DNA of 64,000 nucleotides from Litomosoides sigmodontis (Eukaryota; Nematoda; Chromadorea; Rhabditida; Onchocercidae), in the NCBI GenBank assembly GCA_963070105.1, contig OY718807.1:5994983-6058982 (forward strand), written 5' to 3'. Positions 17,262 to 28,795 of this stretch are shown here, piece after piece. The notes beneath the pieces were generated by a model, which did not search any database, had not been told where the DNA came from, and saw only the letters and a list, made by a program, of their open reading frames with translations. A program made the position numbers and the translations under genes. Each line of letters begins with the position of its first letter. Positions within the stretch are counted from its first letter, which is position 1.

Positions 17262-19609
17262 ATGCCCTTGCCACTGTTTGGCAAATCTCACAAATCGCCA
17301 CCCGATATCGTTAAAAATTTGAAGGACTCACTGACACAATTGGAGAAATTAGAGCGAGGAGATAAAAAAAACGAAAGAGTTGCAGAAGAAGTAAGCAAAT
17401 CATTACAGGCAATCAAGGGTATTATTTATGGGCAAGAGAGTCAGGAGCCACATATGGAGCAGGTTGATTTCTTCTGTTATTGTTTGTGAGTTTCTTAGGG
17501 GACTTAATTCTGATTTTTATAATCTTTTTTTTGCATTTTTCTTGACAGAAATCGAAAATTTATCTCAAACGAATATAAATTTGTGTTGAAGCTGTTGGGA
17601 TTCATCGATTTTTATGATACTGATATGGTGGGGGATCCAATCTAAAACAGAGACAATCGAAAACAGTGGTTCTGATGCTTATCTCATGTTCATTAAGTAA
17701 CGGTCTTTACAGGTAGCACAACTTGCTCAAGAATCGTACAACTCATCCATTCTTCCGATGCTCATCCAAAACTTGACAAAACTTGATTTTGAAGCGAAAA
17801 AAGATGTTGCACAAATTTTCAACAATCTCCTGCGGCGGCAGATTGGAACACGTTCACCAACGGTGGAGTATGTACATACTCGACCACAAATTCTTGAGAC
17901 ACTGGTTAAAGGGTTAGCGTTTACTCTTTACTATTTCAAATAGTACCACTGAAATTCATAAAACTCTAGAAAGTATTTCTGTCGTATGACACTACAGATA
18001 AATGCGTATGACACGACAGATAAATGCGTTATGTTCGTAATGGAAGAGACGGAAACAGATGTATGTGGGAATAAATTTATTGAAAAAGAGATTTTTTTTA
18101 TAAATAGAAATTTTTTTGATTCAGTGAGCACTCGTGACTTAGTACGAGATAGAATAGTTTCGTCACACATGCATGATGTTATTGGGGCACTGGGACGTTT
18201 AGTACGAAAATGGGTCCGTTTAACAACTGTTGAATGAAGTTACTTCTGTCCTGAATTGCAATCTATATGAATTATGGCAGAAAAGGAATAACTTTTGTTA
18301 TGTGGTATGACATAATTTGGGAGTTCATCACTATGTTCTTTTGTATTTTAGTGTTATGTTCTATCAATGAATCTCGAAAATTGCTATAATTTGCAGTCAA
18401 TAAACGTCTTCAGGTATGAAATCCCTGAAATAGCTGTTACTTGTGGGAGTATGTTAAGGGAATGTATCCGACATGAAAATCTTGCAAAATTGGTTCTTTA
18501 TGGCAAAGATTTTTACAAATTCTTCAATTATGTGGAAGTTAGTTTATTTTTGATTATTTTGGTTATTGGTTTAACCTTTATTATTGGTTAATAATTTCTA
18601 GTGTTTTAAACTTTGATCGATCAGTGATAGGTATAATCTTAATGTATCACTTTGTCCTTTTGAATTTTATTTCATCGCTTCATTTCAATATGTATCGCCT
18701 GTTATGAGACGCTTGTCTCGGAAGTTATTGGAATTTTTGGAAAGAGCTGGTTCAATATTGAAATAAAGTTCGTACTAATTTACCTGTTTGTTTCAGGTAT
18801 CTACCTTTGATATTGCATCAGACGCATTTTCGACATTTAAAGAATTAGTCACAAGACACAAGGCTGTTTGTGCTGAATTTCTGGATAGCAAATACGACGA
18901 ATTTTTCCAAGCTTATCAAAACTTACTGAATTCAGAAAATTATGTTACAAGAAGACAGTCTTTAAAGGTTTCTATGCTTGATGTTTGATTTCACTGTAGA
19001 AATGGACTTTGAATAGTGGCACAGTTCTATTTCATAACTTTATCTTTTTCAGTTGTTGGGCGAGTTATTATTGGATCGTCATAATTTTAATATAATGACG
19101 AGATATATCAATAATGCTGATAATCTGAAGCTCATGATGAATATGCTTAAGGAGAAAAGTCGCAGCATACAATTTGAAGCATTTCATGTTTTTAAGGTGT
19201 GCCCTTTATTATTCTGTACAAGTTTTGACTCTGTTTTCACATATGTAGTCCACCTTATGATCTAGCAGACTTAAAACATTCCTTAGGACTAATTAAATAC
19301 CTATACAAGTGGAATTAAATAAAGAATTGAAGTGTCATAGATATCTATAACTTTGCTCTACAGTTCGTGATAAGTAATGACTTAATTTAGAATGTGGCTT
19401 CTTATTACTTACAAATAGATTGAACCTTTGATTTTCAGGTTTTCGTGGCAAATCCGAACAAATCAAAGGCTGTTGCCGATATTTTATTGAGGAACAAAGA
19501 AAAACTAGTCGAATTCCTTAACAATTTTCATACGGACCGTACAGAAGACGAACAGTTCAATGATGAAAAGGCTTATCTCATTAAACAAATACAGGACATG
19601 AAGGCATGA
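17262..19609 (+). CDS. mop-25: MO25/CAB39 scaffold protein
   Basis: Six exons encode 336 residues: 17262-17462, 17713-17912, 18414-18537, 18797-18967, 19053-19196, 19439-19609 (TGA). Phases agree throughout and the length matches the 340-residue family. MO25 is an armadillo-like helical-repeat protein. It binds the C-terminal WEF motif of the pseudokinase STRAD, activates the LKB1 complex, and activates GCK-class kinases such as SPAK/OSR1. Diagnostic segments in order: [131 protein letters not shown]. Intron 2 carries a 22-bp tandem duplication and an unexplained open frame. C. elegans has more than one MO25 gene, so the paralogue number is not assigned. Confidence 0.96.
17984..18027 (+). repeat. 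22-bp tandem duplication in a MO25 intron
   Basis: Two adjacent copies, 17984-18005 and 18006-18027, begin GTATGACAC and end ACAGATAAATGC. They differ at one position (T versus G after GTATGACAC). This is a recent local duplication inside intron 2. Confidence 0.9.
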
Positions 19610-21072
19610 GCTCTTTTTTCACATATATGTAAAACAGTTTATTTTCATCCTCAGTTAGCTGAATGAAATGCTTTTCAAACTGTTCTATCATCTTATCAGG
19701 CATCACTCTGTTTATAATTTCGAAGAACCTACAGGCTAGTGAAGAATGTTTACTTGGAGTTGCTATGGTAATGGTCAAGAACGATTACTGATTTTTCTTC
19801 TTTCAAATAAGTAAAAAAGGGCAAGGTTCAGAATAATGATAACAAATTGCGCTTAACCACAGATAGGACTTCAGTTTGGTGCCTGCAAATTTTTTTTCTG
19901 GATGTGGTCCGGCAGTCTTTTGCAGTTTTTATACTTTGCCTCAATTCTGCTCATGTTATAGTTATATTTTATGCTGTATTTGAAATATTGGGCATAATAC
20001 TTTCTGTAGTATTTCCCTCTCCAACATCCATTCCTGTTAATTTGTAGAATAAGATTTGTCGAACGTACGCAGTCTTTCTAAAAATCTAAAAATAAGTTTA
20101 CTTTCTACGTTAAGGTATGCCTATCAGCTTTTCTGGTTTTAAATAAGTTTTCTCTGTTCAGATTCAACGTCATATAGTGGTTTCTCTCTCACAATTTCTC
20201 ACTCCATCAATTATTTCATTTTGCCCGAAAATCAGGCCGATCGTTTTGATAGAAATACTTATTTTATGTATTACCTCAAATCCTTGGTTAATTCAAACGG
20301 CTTTCTTTAGGATTTATCCCAATTCCTAATTGCTAGTTGTGAAGTCTGGATCTGCTTGTAAGTCGGTAGGTATTTTTGAACTTCCAAGTTGTCACAGAAT
20401 ACCCACTTTTTGTGGGAACTAAATTTACAAAAACGTTTGTGAAGAACCAGGAGCTTTTTTGATTTAGACTCAGTGTTATTTAACGGTTACTCATTCTTTG
20501 TTTCGCAATTCTTCATTTTGTGGAAAATTAGTTTTATGTATTTTGTTTTGATAGAAGTATTTGTTTCATCAAATGTTATCATCGATGAACTAGTGGTAAT
20601 GTATATGGTATGCTACATATGTTATATATCATTACGCGCAGGAATTTTGTTTTTTGTTAAGCAACAGAATGCATGGACTTCGTGTCGAAATTTTTCGCTC
20701 ATTCGTTATAATTTATGACTACCATGCACTCGATACTTGTTTTTGTAGTATTTGAATAAAAAAATAAGGTTTTTCAATGATATCCAACATCATGGTATTG
20801 GATCATAATGAGAACCTGAGAATTTTTTTAACTGTACGCCAAACAAAGCTATGGTGTGGTCACGAATACAATAAAAAGAGACTTACTGACTTAGCCAGCT
20901 TAAAAATGAATCGTAAAATCAAGAGGACCTGTAATCAAACATAAGTATCCTGGGCCTTTTCATTTGAAGATTAAAAATACGGAACTTTCAAGGATTCTAG
21001 TAATTGTTATGATCTCATCAATTTCTAAAAGCCCATCTTTCGCAGCAGAGTGGAATTCAGTTGAAAGGTTAT

Positions 21073-21191
21073 GTTAAACAGCAGTGAAGCACGTCAATCA
21101 AACAATGCGTGATTATTTGATAAGTCAGCCAAAACATCTATGTTAATCAGCTCTGAAGTGTTCATTTAAACGATGCATAATCATTTGATTA
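21073..21191 (+). repeat. Diverged two-copy repeat, period about 69 bp
   Basis: A segment starting at 21073 (GTTAAACAGCAGTGAAG) resembles one starting at 21142 (GTTAATCAGCTCTGAAG). By eye the two share roughly 70 percent over about 50 bp, including AAACAATGCGTGATTATTTGAT versus AAACGATGCATAATCATTTGAT-like blocks. Probably an old tandem duplication. Confidence 0.4.
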
Positions 21192-21640
21192 TAAACGACG
21201 GGAAGTGCGTATCAAGCTCGTAAAGTTAAGGATGCCAATTGTCTTAAATCAACTAGCTTTGATCAACAATGAAACCTTAAGTGAAATTTCTGAGTCTCAA
21301 AGTGCCGACAATATCAACAGGTGGATGAAAATTACGTTATGGAATTGATTCCTCTGTAAAGATGACTATCGAAATCAGGGTTTTTGCAAAAATCATTTTA
21401 GTTCTTCATTCAAAAATTTTCTTAATAGAATTGAGAAATAAGATTAGGATATGATTCAATGTCTCCCAAATAACATTAGTGAAATAACGCTGGCATAAGA
21501 CAAGATGATAACAACATTTGTAGCCAAAGATCAGGAACTGCCTTATTAACTGGAAACACCTGGGACTAAACAAATAAGTAAAAGTGTGAAAATAAACAGG
21601 GAAATCTTCACAATACAGTGACTCAAAAAACTCCGACTCG

Positions 21641-21674
21641 TTACCTGAAGTAGGAACACTTCTACTTCAGGTAA
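21641..21674. repeat. Perfect 13-bp inverted repeat with 8-nt loop
   Basis: TTACCTGAAGTAG at 21641-21653 is the exact reverse complement of CTACTTCAGGTAA at 21662-21674, separated by GAACACTT. It lies about 250 bp beyond the SELT stop codon on that gene's 3' side, so it may sit in or near the SELT 3' UTR. Confidence 0.85.
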
Positions 21675-21920
21675 TGGTGGGGTCAAAACATAATGTGCAT
21701 AAAGTTAAAGCCCAAAAGTTGACGTAGCTCCATTATCAGTATACGGAAGGAAAGCTTTCAAAATCCTGCGAATAGCTTCAGCAAATTTTTCAAGAGGGCG
21801 AGAAAATGGAAACGTTTGGAAACAATTGAACTTATGCACAAATCCTAAGCGACAATAAATTCAGCAACTGAACCACCAAACTATATGCGGTTTTGAGCAG
21901 ATGGCCACTTTTACGGTTCA

Positions 21921-23636
21921 TCAAGTTGAATCAAACGCAAATGTGTCGGAAACCTGAAATACGCGAGAATTGAGGCCACAAAAGAAATCGGAAAAGTTAT
22001 TTGACGTAAAATCTACCTTTACACCTTGCAATTCCATCTGTTGATCCACAATTTGGACTAACTCTAATGGCGATGGCATTCGTCCACTTTCAAGCTTTGA
22101 CCATATCTGTTCATCACCCAAGTAAATCTCGAATGCTCCTGTCGACATAAGAGAGCCTGTAATGAAGAGTAAAACTAAGAACGAAAAGTTGCTCCATATC
22201 GAGTTTTGAATTCAAACAAACGAGTTCTCAAGTTTTTTTGTGTATTCTCAAGACAATCAACATAAGAGAATTTCCTTACTTCATTTTCAAAAAAAGTTAG
22301 TTCGCTGTTGAGCAAAAACTAACGTCACTTCAGAATCATTTCATCAAAATACATGTAACATTCTAATAAGGACATTTTGACTGATATATTAAACAGTAAA
22401 TGTAAAAAGTAATACTCAAATTCCAATTTTTCGAAGACCGTGCTGGTCAAAATTCAAAAACTAACTTTCTATAGTGTTAGAAAGAAGGAATAACATCATG
22501 CACGATGAAATTTTATTGCTTATGGCCCATGAAAAAATTCGCGGTGTAGGTTGTCCAAGAGATGCAAACGGATCTTGTCCCATTACGATCAATGCAATGA
22601 GCACAATCTTCCCCAGTCCAATAATCTAAAACACATTCTCAGCATTTTCCAGAGATTTTCGTCTGAAAATATAACACCTCCGGTAAATCAACCGACCATT
22701 GTTTAATTCCATGATGTCCATATAGTCCTAATATGATCCCAAACCACTTAACAGGTATGATATCAGAAGTTACCTTATAGAATATTCTTCGAACTTTAAA
22801 CAATGGGAGATAACTCAAGACTTAGTAGTGATCAACAAATCTTGTTCGTCTTATATTTACTTTGCGAAACAAGCTAATTATTGCTATGTATTGGTCTTTC
22901 GATGCTTGAGAGAGGCAGTGAACTGAAGCAAAGTCTAAGCTAAGATTTTCTACCTGTGCCAAAGCATTTTTCCATGCTTTAGGTGAGTGATTAGCACCGT
23001 TAATTTTCATTGAAGGATACTTTTCATGAATGTAACGGGAAAATTCCTCAAATGCTTGTCGATATCCGCAGGAAATGCTGTAATTAGGTATATTTGAAAT
23101 TACAAAAGTGCTTTTCATGCAGGTGTAATTCCTTGCCAGGCGTAAAGTTGACGTGAACGTATTTCATTATAATTTTACATGTATCCAAGCTATGTTCCCA
23201 GTTAAGAGAAAGTGGTGAAGATGACCTTTTGTAATGTTCTAAATTACAAATGCAAGTCTAACCAAAATAAAAACTTCATGCTAGGAAGTTTCCTAGTAGT
23301 ATGTGACGGCGCAGTAAAGTGAGTTGATCCTTGCCTAACTCGAATGTGGTCTGAATCTTCCAATTTTTCGCCATTCTTCTACAATAGCGAGGGTTTTTTA
23401 CATATCCAAAAAATTTTGATTCCATTTATGACAGAAAGAAAACGGTTACTAACTTATAAAATGATTTACCATGCACTCTTTCCGTAGGACATTATAAAGA
23501 AACTAACTTCATTATCAAATTCCTTTTTAAACGTATCATCGTCATCGTATTCTTCTTTGGAATGTCCGTAGATATCGCGTAAAGATAAAAGCAAAGCTAT
23601 ACCTAAGATAACTATACCAAATCGGTTCGTAATCAT
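21921..23636 (-). CDS. selt-1: Selenoprotein T homologue (Cys form), ER thioredoxin-like oxidoreductase
   Basis: Five exons on the minus strand encode 254 residues: 23636-23508, 23378-23263, 23077-22954, 22625-22466, 22156-21921. Residues 5-19 form a signal or membrane segment (FGIVILGIALLLSL), followed by an acidic stretch. Exon 2 ends TG and exon 3 begins C, so the splice creates the first cysteine of the redox motif: SMKFLF-C-ISC-GYRQAFEEF. The motif is CISC where vertebrate SELT has CVSU. Downstream segments match SELT: YPSMKINGANHSP; the hydrophobic hairpin IVLIALIVMGQDPF; CMMLFLLSNTIE; MSTGAFEIYLGDEQIWSKLE; GRMPSPLELVQIVD. The C-terminus is longer than in vertebrates. Known role: ER redox and glycosylation/calcium homeostasis. 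The tempting ATG at 23118 is intronic and would lose the first Cys. Confidence 0.93.
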
Positions 23637-24393
23637 CTGAAAAAATCTGAAATTGCATTTTCGTTCTCAAGAAGTTGGTTAATATCCTAATTTGCATAAT
23701 AAACATTCGTTAAAAACGCATAAGGTGCACATACTTAACGGTCATATTAAGAGCTCTTTACGAAGTTATCGAAAGTTATCAGGTAAAAATAAGTAAGACG
23801 GACTTCTTGAAAAGAAAAATCTATTGAATAAGGAATAATCGAAGATAATGTTAGCAGAACACTACTAGCGCCACCACTGGGACGTGAGTACGAAGTACGT
23901 CATGGAATTAGAGGTGATGGTGAAGGCAGGTGGTAACGCAAGCAAAAATCAACCAAGCTAAACACCTTACTTTAGTAAGGAAAAAGACAACATCCCGCAA
24001 AAAGTGCTGGAAATTGAGAGTCCTGAGAACCGCGTTAAATACAACTGCGTACTTCTATACCGACGTAGAAGACACATGTAACGTACGTATATTGTTGTCG
24101 CTGAGGGTTTGGTGCTTGAGGTAGTAAGCGCTAACAACGGGCAAAGATCGAGTGCCTCATCATCACCTTGTGATGAGAACATTATGGTTTCATGTTCGAT
24201 TGATCATAGATAGGTTTCCTTTGGCTGTTCCTAAAGAGCGACGTACGTTATAACATTTTGAATTGGAAATAACGTTGCCGTCTGCTATTAAACGGTCATA
24301 ATTGTGGTTATTTCCTGTTCATTTAATCATTTTTTTCTAGTCTCGAAAAAATAATTTCCGCACAGTTAGAGTAACACTGCGAACGGGAGAGCC
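23637..24393. promoter_or_regulatory. Shared head-to-head upstream region of SELT (-) and motin (+)
   Basis: 757 bp separate the two divergent start codons. The part from about 23860 to 24180 is richer in G, C and CpG than neighbouring sequence and carries open frames on both strands (23930-24124 plus, 24182-23967 minus), most likely by chance. A bidirectional promoter is inferred from geometry; no TATA box or named factor site is claimed. Confidence 0.45.
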
Positions 24394-27300
24394 ATGGATG
24401 CCGAACGACGCGAATTGCGAAGTTGGTCGATAGAACCACGCGATCGACGGGTACACGCAGTAAGTCCCATGCATTTGCAGGAAGGTCGAATTCTCAACTC
24501 ACTGCTGCATGAGGCACATAATATTTCCAATTCAAGCAATAAAATAAATGCTCAGCAAGGTCTGGCATTTTTCCATTTTAAATTATATCTGGTATAAATT
24601 ATATCTATTAAATTATTAAATTATATCTGGTATTCTGAATAATGCAATTACCTCTGATTGTTAATTTGCATTAGTTGGTGAGACATGTCGTACTTCAATT
24701 AGATGAATACATATGTCTCTTTTTTTTTAAGCTCACTCCCCCTTCTTAAATGTATTCAAAAAGTGGTAGTAAATTGGACGGAAATGAACTCTTATTGCTT
24801 ATGATAATTAGAGAAAATCCATATAGTTGCGCTTTTATTATTATCAACCTCTTTATATTAAATACCGCCATTTTGCAAATTTGTGGATGAAGTAGTGCTG
24901 CGTTAGATCAGTTGCCATAATGCTATAATGTTGCCAAACTTTTTAGTCATTTGCAGTTATTATTGCTTTATATATTATTGTTACTTGCAGTGGATGATGC
25001 TGAAATTGATGGAATGGACGATACTAAATTAAAACAGATGATTAGCAAATACCAGTCGCAAGTAATTCAGCAGCAGCAGCTATCAAATCGAACCAGCCAT
25101 GAACTCATTAAGTACCTTTTATATGTGTCTTCAGTGTTTTTTTTATTAAAACTCTCTTATGAAAACGAATTCCAATACATAGCTTCAGTTGCATCAATCA
25201 TTCTAGGGAATCAAATGCAAAAAAAGCAATAAGAATTTCAATAATTTCTTTTTTGATTTTTAACAAGCATTTGAATTTGTAGAAGACAGACTTTCTACTT
25301 CGTCGTCTTTCAAAAATAGCGTTATTTTTCAGAAGTTTTGCAACTTCGTCTGCATCTTCTACTCAGCAGCAAATGCCGCCCATGAGTCATTCACAGCCAT
25401 GTCTCATAACAATCAACGACCAAAAAAACGAACTGTATGTGTGCTTATTATATTGATAATAAGTATATTTTAACTAACCGCAGTTACTTCTCGGTGTTCG
25501 CTACCATTCTGCTGTTCCAGACACGCAACAGACGTGGAACTAACAAAAATATTTGGCACTGAAAGTTTATGATTGAGGCATGGTTTATGTGCAGTTATTA
25601 CACTTGTTGGTTCATTGTTCTGCCTAAGATGCAAACAAGATTGGAATTTCAGACTCACAGAATCTGTCTCACCAGTTTATCATCTGAGTCCTCCATTTGA
25701 TGGGAGTGAACATGCAAATTTGAAAGCACAACTAATTGCTAATCAAAATTTAGTTCGAGCATTACAAGACGAAAATTCTGCCCTGAAACAGCAGTGCGAT
25801 TTCTTAACTGTTAAGGCAGGACGATTACAGCAGGTTCTTTTTTCTCCAGTTTATCTTTTACATATTTTTAAAATTCACCTTCTCCTTTTGTTTCTATGGC
25901 TTATCAATTATGATGCAAGCCTTTTTCGCATAAATCTTATTTCGCTAGCTTTAGCTTTATTTTTTGTAATTAAATGTTCAACTTTTTAAGTTGGAAAAGG
26001 CCTATGAAACTATCGAAAAGGAGTACGAAAACTTAACAGCACAGAAGGAGAGGCAAGATAACCTTGAAAAAGCAGCACGCATGAAAATGGAGCAGCAGAT
26101 AGCGAGGTATGCTTAGAGTCAATGAAACAATGAACTTATTTATATATTTATAGAATGGTGTCTTGTAGTAACATGCATACTTAAGTTTATATTTTTAAAT
26201 GTTTTTGGTTTGCTATACCGCAGTTTTTTTCTGTTGCACTTAGACCACTTTCACCATTAAGTACTAAAATATATCTGTAGGTATGCCTCCGAGAACGAAA
26301 TGTTGCGAACGAAAGCTGCTGAATTAATACGAAGGATACAAACAGAAGACCAGTCAGAACAAATTAATAAGCTTAATTTGTTGCTCAATGAAATCATTCC
26401 TCAGAGTTTGTTCATTTTTTATGTGTTCGAAGTTCATATCGGTAAAAACATCGTAACAAATCAGAATAACTTATCATTTTCCTTAGTAGCGATGAAATCC
26501 CTGATTTTTTAATGTTTTCATTTTTAGATAAAGAATTAATGACATGTAAGGAGCGCCAGAAAATGGACATTGAAGCATTAGAAGTTACCTTGAAGGATCA
26601 AAGGAATCACATTCAGGTTTGCTTTTTACTTGGTTTGTTAGTTTGTTATCTTTTTTCCGCTTAATAGAGCGTTTCTTTTAGATTTTGGAGAAGGCTTTAG
26701 GAAATGCACAAGAAAAAGCATGGAGAAAGGAAAAAGAAGTAGAGGAGCTTACGGAAAGGGTAGAAAGAGCCGAATCGTTGCAAAGGGCTGTTGAAGTTTG
26801 TTTCCTGTTTATCATTTCGAAATCTTTCTCTTGAAGAAAATTTTTACTTCCTTTGCTCAGGCTGTAATGCAAGCTGAGAATTTTCGAATTACTCTCAGAA
26901 ATCAATGTTCGACAAGCGGTCTCGGGAAGATGAATGGAACCGTGAAAGGGCGCAACTTGAGATGGAAAATGCGCAACTGAAAATGCAATTAGCTAAGGAA
27001 AGTGTTTCAGTTGGTGTGAAAAAGGGTTCGAGCGCTAGGAATCCAGAAAATGATGAGTTAACAAAGCTTAAGAAGACTCTTCATGCAAAAGGTTCTTTTT
27101 CATATATTGGACAGCAAACTTATGCACTGAGAACTTATGCACTTTAGAAATTTCTTATCACAGATAAATGGGAGGTTTTTTTGTCTGGTACATTTATGTT
27201 ATCGATTCTCTAAAATTTTTTCATGTTTAGAGGATGTTATTGCACAGCTAGAAAAAAATGTTATTGAACTAGAAGCTAAATTTCACGAAGAAATGCAACG

Positions 27301-28795
27301 AAACAAAATGGCGATAGCTACACAGTCGGATACACTGTTAGTCCATGTTCTGAAAAAAATGATAAATCCTTCGGTACAATGCATCGAAAGTCTATCCATT
27401 TTTGTTCTGATCTTTTTTAATTTTCTTCCATTTTCTGCATTCGTTGATTTCACCGAAACTATTCAAGTTCTGGCAAATTGAAAAAAATGGAAGAAGAAAA
27501 GAGTGAGAAAGATCGAAAGATAGCGGAATTAACGGAAGAAAAGGAAAGACTCTCCGAAAAATTAGAAGACGAGCGCAAAAGCTCAGAAAGCAGAACAAGC
27601 TTATTGGAAAGAGAAATTGATCGCATTAGGAGTAGTGATGATCGCAGGCATGTTATTGTTTTATGTTTGTTAACACAAGTTTCGATGTTTAGAATATATG
27701 GTTAAATCGGCTTTTATTGTAGTTTGTTCTTTTATTTTTATTAATTTATCGACATTGCATTTCACACTTTTTTGATTTCTATTTTAAAAATTGTCATATT
27801 TAGGTTTCGTGAAGATATGGCACGTATGGAGCAAATGCGTCTGAAGATTGCCGACAGACGCTGTTTTACAACTGAACGTTCACGTAATCGGTATTTGTTT
27901 ATAGGTTATTAACGTAGTAAAAGACTAAATTAATTCAGATGATAGTCTTTTTAATGTTAGACCAAGATGGTTTGTGTTAAATTAGTGCACTTTACAAAAA
28001 TAAGTATTAGATAAAAAGCTTATATTTGAATATGAGAAACTTGTGCAAACAATATGTTAAAAATTTTTCGGAGTTATTGTCGCAATCTATATTATTTTGT
28101 ACAGTCTTTTAAGCTATGCAGAATAGTTCTGGTTTAGTTTTAGAACTCATTCGATATTTTGGTACTGTTATTCTTCTATGTAGTGAGTGGGTAATGATCG
28201 TGGTAGTTTAATTACATCTGACTTTGATCAGTTTCAGGCATGATGTTGTCATTAAGTTGTAGTCCTGATTGACGTTCGTGACAATTTCAGATGCGTACAT
28301 CATGGCCGAACGTCATCTGGAACGCGTGCTGGATTCGTTCATATTCACTTTAGAGCAAATTCAGCAACAGCACTTCTGCCAACTGATTTGCATCTCTCAT
28401 CACCAGATGCGCTTCCAACATCACCCGATGTACCACTGGATCTGTCAAATGACAGTAGTGCTCCTGCTACTGCTGCTAATGTAACTTCTCATTCAGCTAG
28501 CAAAACTTTAACAGCTTTTCCGCATTCCTCATCGTGCCAAGAGGAGATATTCGCGGACCAAAATGCTGCTTCTGGCGATGCGAAGGGAATATATGGCACA
28601 AATCTTAATGGCTATACACGACCAATTTCAATACCACCGCATTATGATTTGGCATTTTCTGATAGCGAAAGTATATATTCTAGAATATCTAATCTATCAG
28701 TTGTAAAATCAAATGATACTGTCATTGGTACTACAATCGCTAATGAGGAACTGTGTGGAAAACCGGTTTCAGCCGAAGAAATCTGGGATGTTTGA
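24394..28795 (+). CDS. Angiomotin (motin) family coiled-coil scaffold
   Basis: Thirteen exons encode about 694 residues: 24394-24559, 24991-25111, 25333-25434, 25653-25833, 25991-26106, 26281-26405, 26528-26616, 26682-26795, 26899-27091, 27231-27336, 27468-27647, 27804-27890, 28291-28795. Residues about 145-345 align with the angiomotin coiled coil: KAYETIEKEYENLTAQKERQ, NLEKAARMKMEQQIARYASE, NKELMTCKERQ, DQRNHIQILEKALGNAQEKA. More coiled coil (KLKKMEEEKSEKDRKIAELT) runs to about 520, then a Ser/Thr-rich tail. Motins scaffold tight junctions and F-actin and restrain YAP/Yorkie through PPxY motifs. No N-terminal PPxY is visible; a single PPHY occurs near residue 640. The chain ends EEIWDV, a possible PDZ ligand. 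The intron after exon 11 appears to be GC-AG. Exon 9 uses the second of two nearby acceptors; the first would shift frame. Confidence 0.88.

Larger units (their letters stand above)
19610..21920. other. Convergent gap between MO25 (+) and SELT (-)
   Basis: Contains the 3' UTRs of both genes, which end tail to tail. No coding exon is supported. Notable elements are a diverged two-copy repeat near 21073-21190 and a perfect 13-bp hairpin at 21641-21674, both listed separately. Confidence 0.5.

Noticed and set aside
22822..23118. SELT starting at ATG 23118
   Set aside because: It reads through intron end TTACAG and intron 3, loses the first redox Cys and lacks the signal segment. The five-exon model explains all conserved parts.
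23930..24182. Overlapping plus and minus open frames between SELT and motin
   Set aside because: Short, no splice or homology support, and they sit in a likely promoter region.
25573..25989. 138-codon plus open frame in the motin gene
   Set aside because: Only 25653-25833 is exon; the flanks are intronic sequence that happens to be open.
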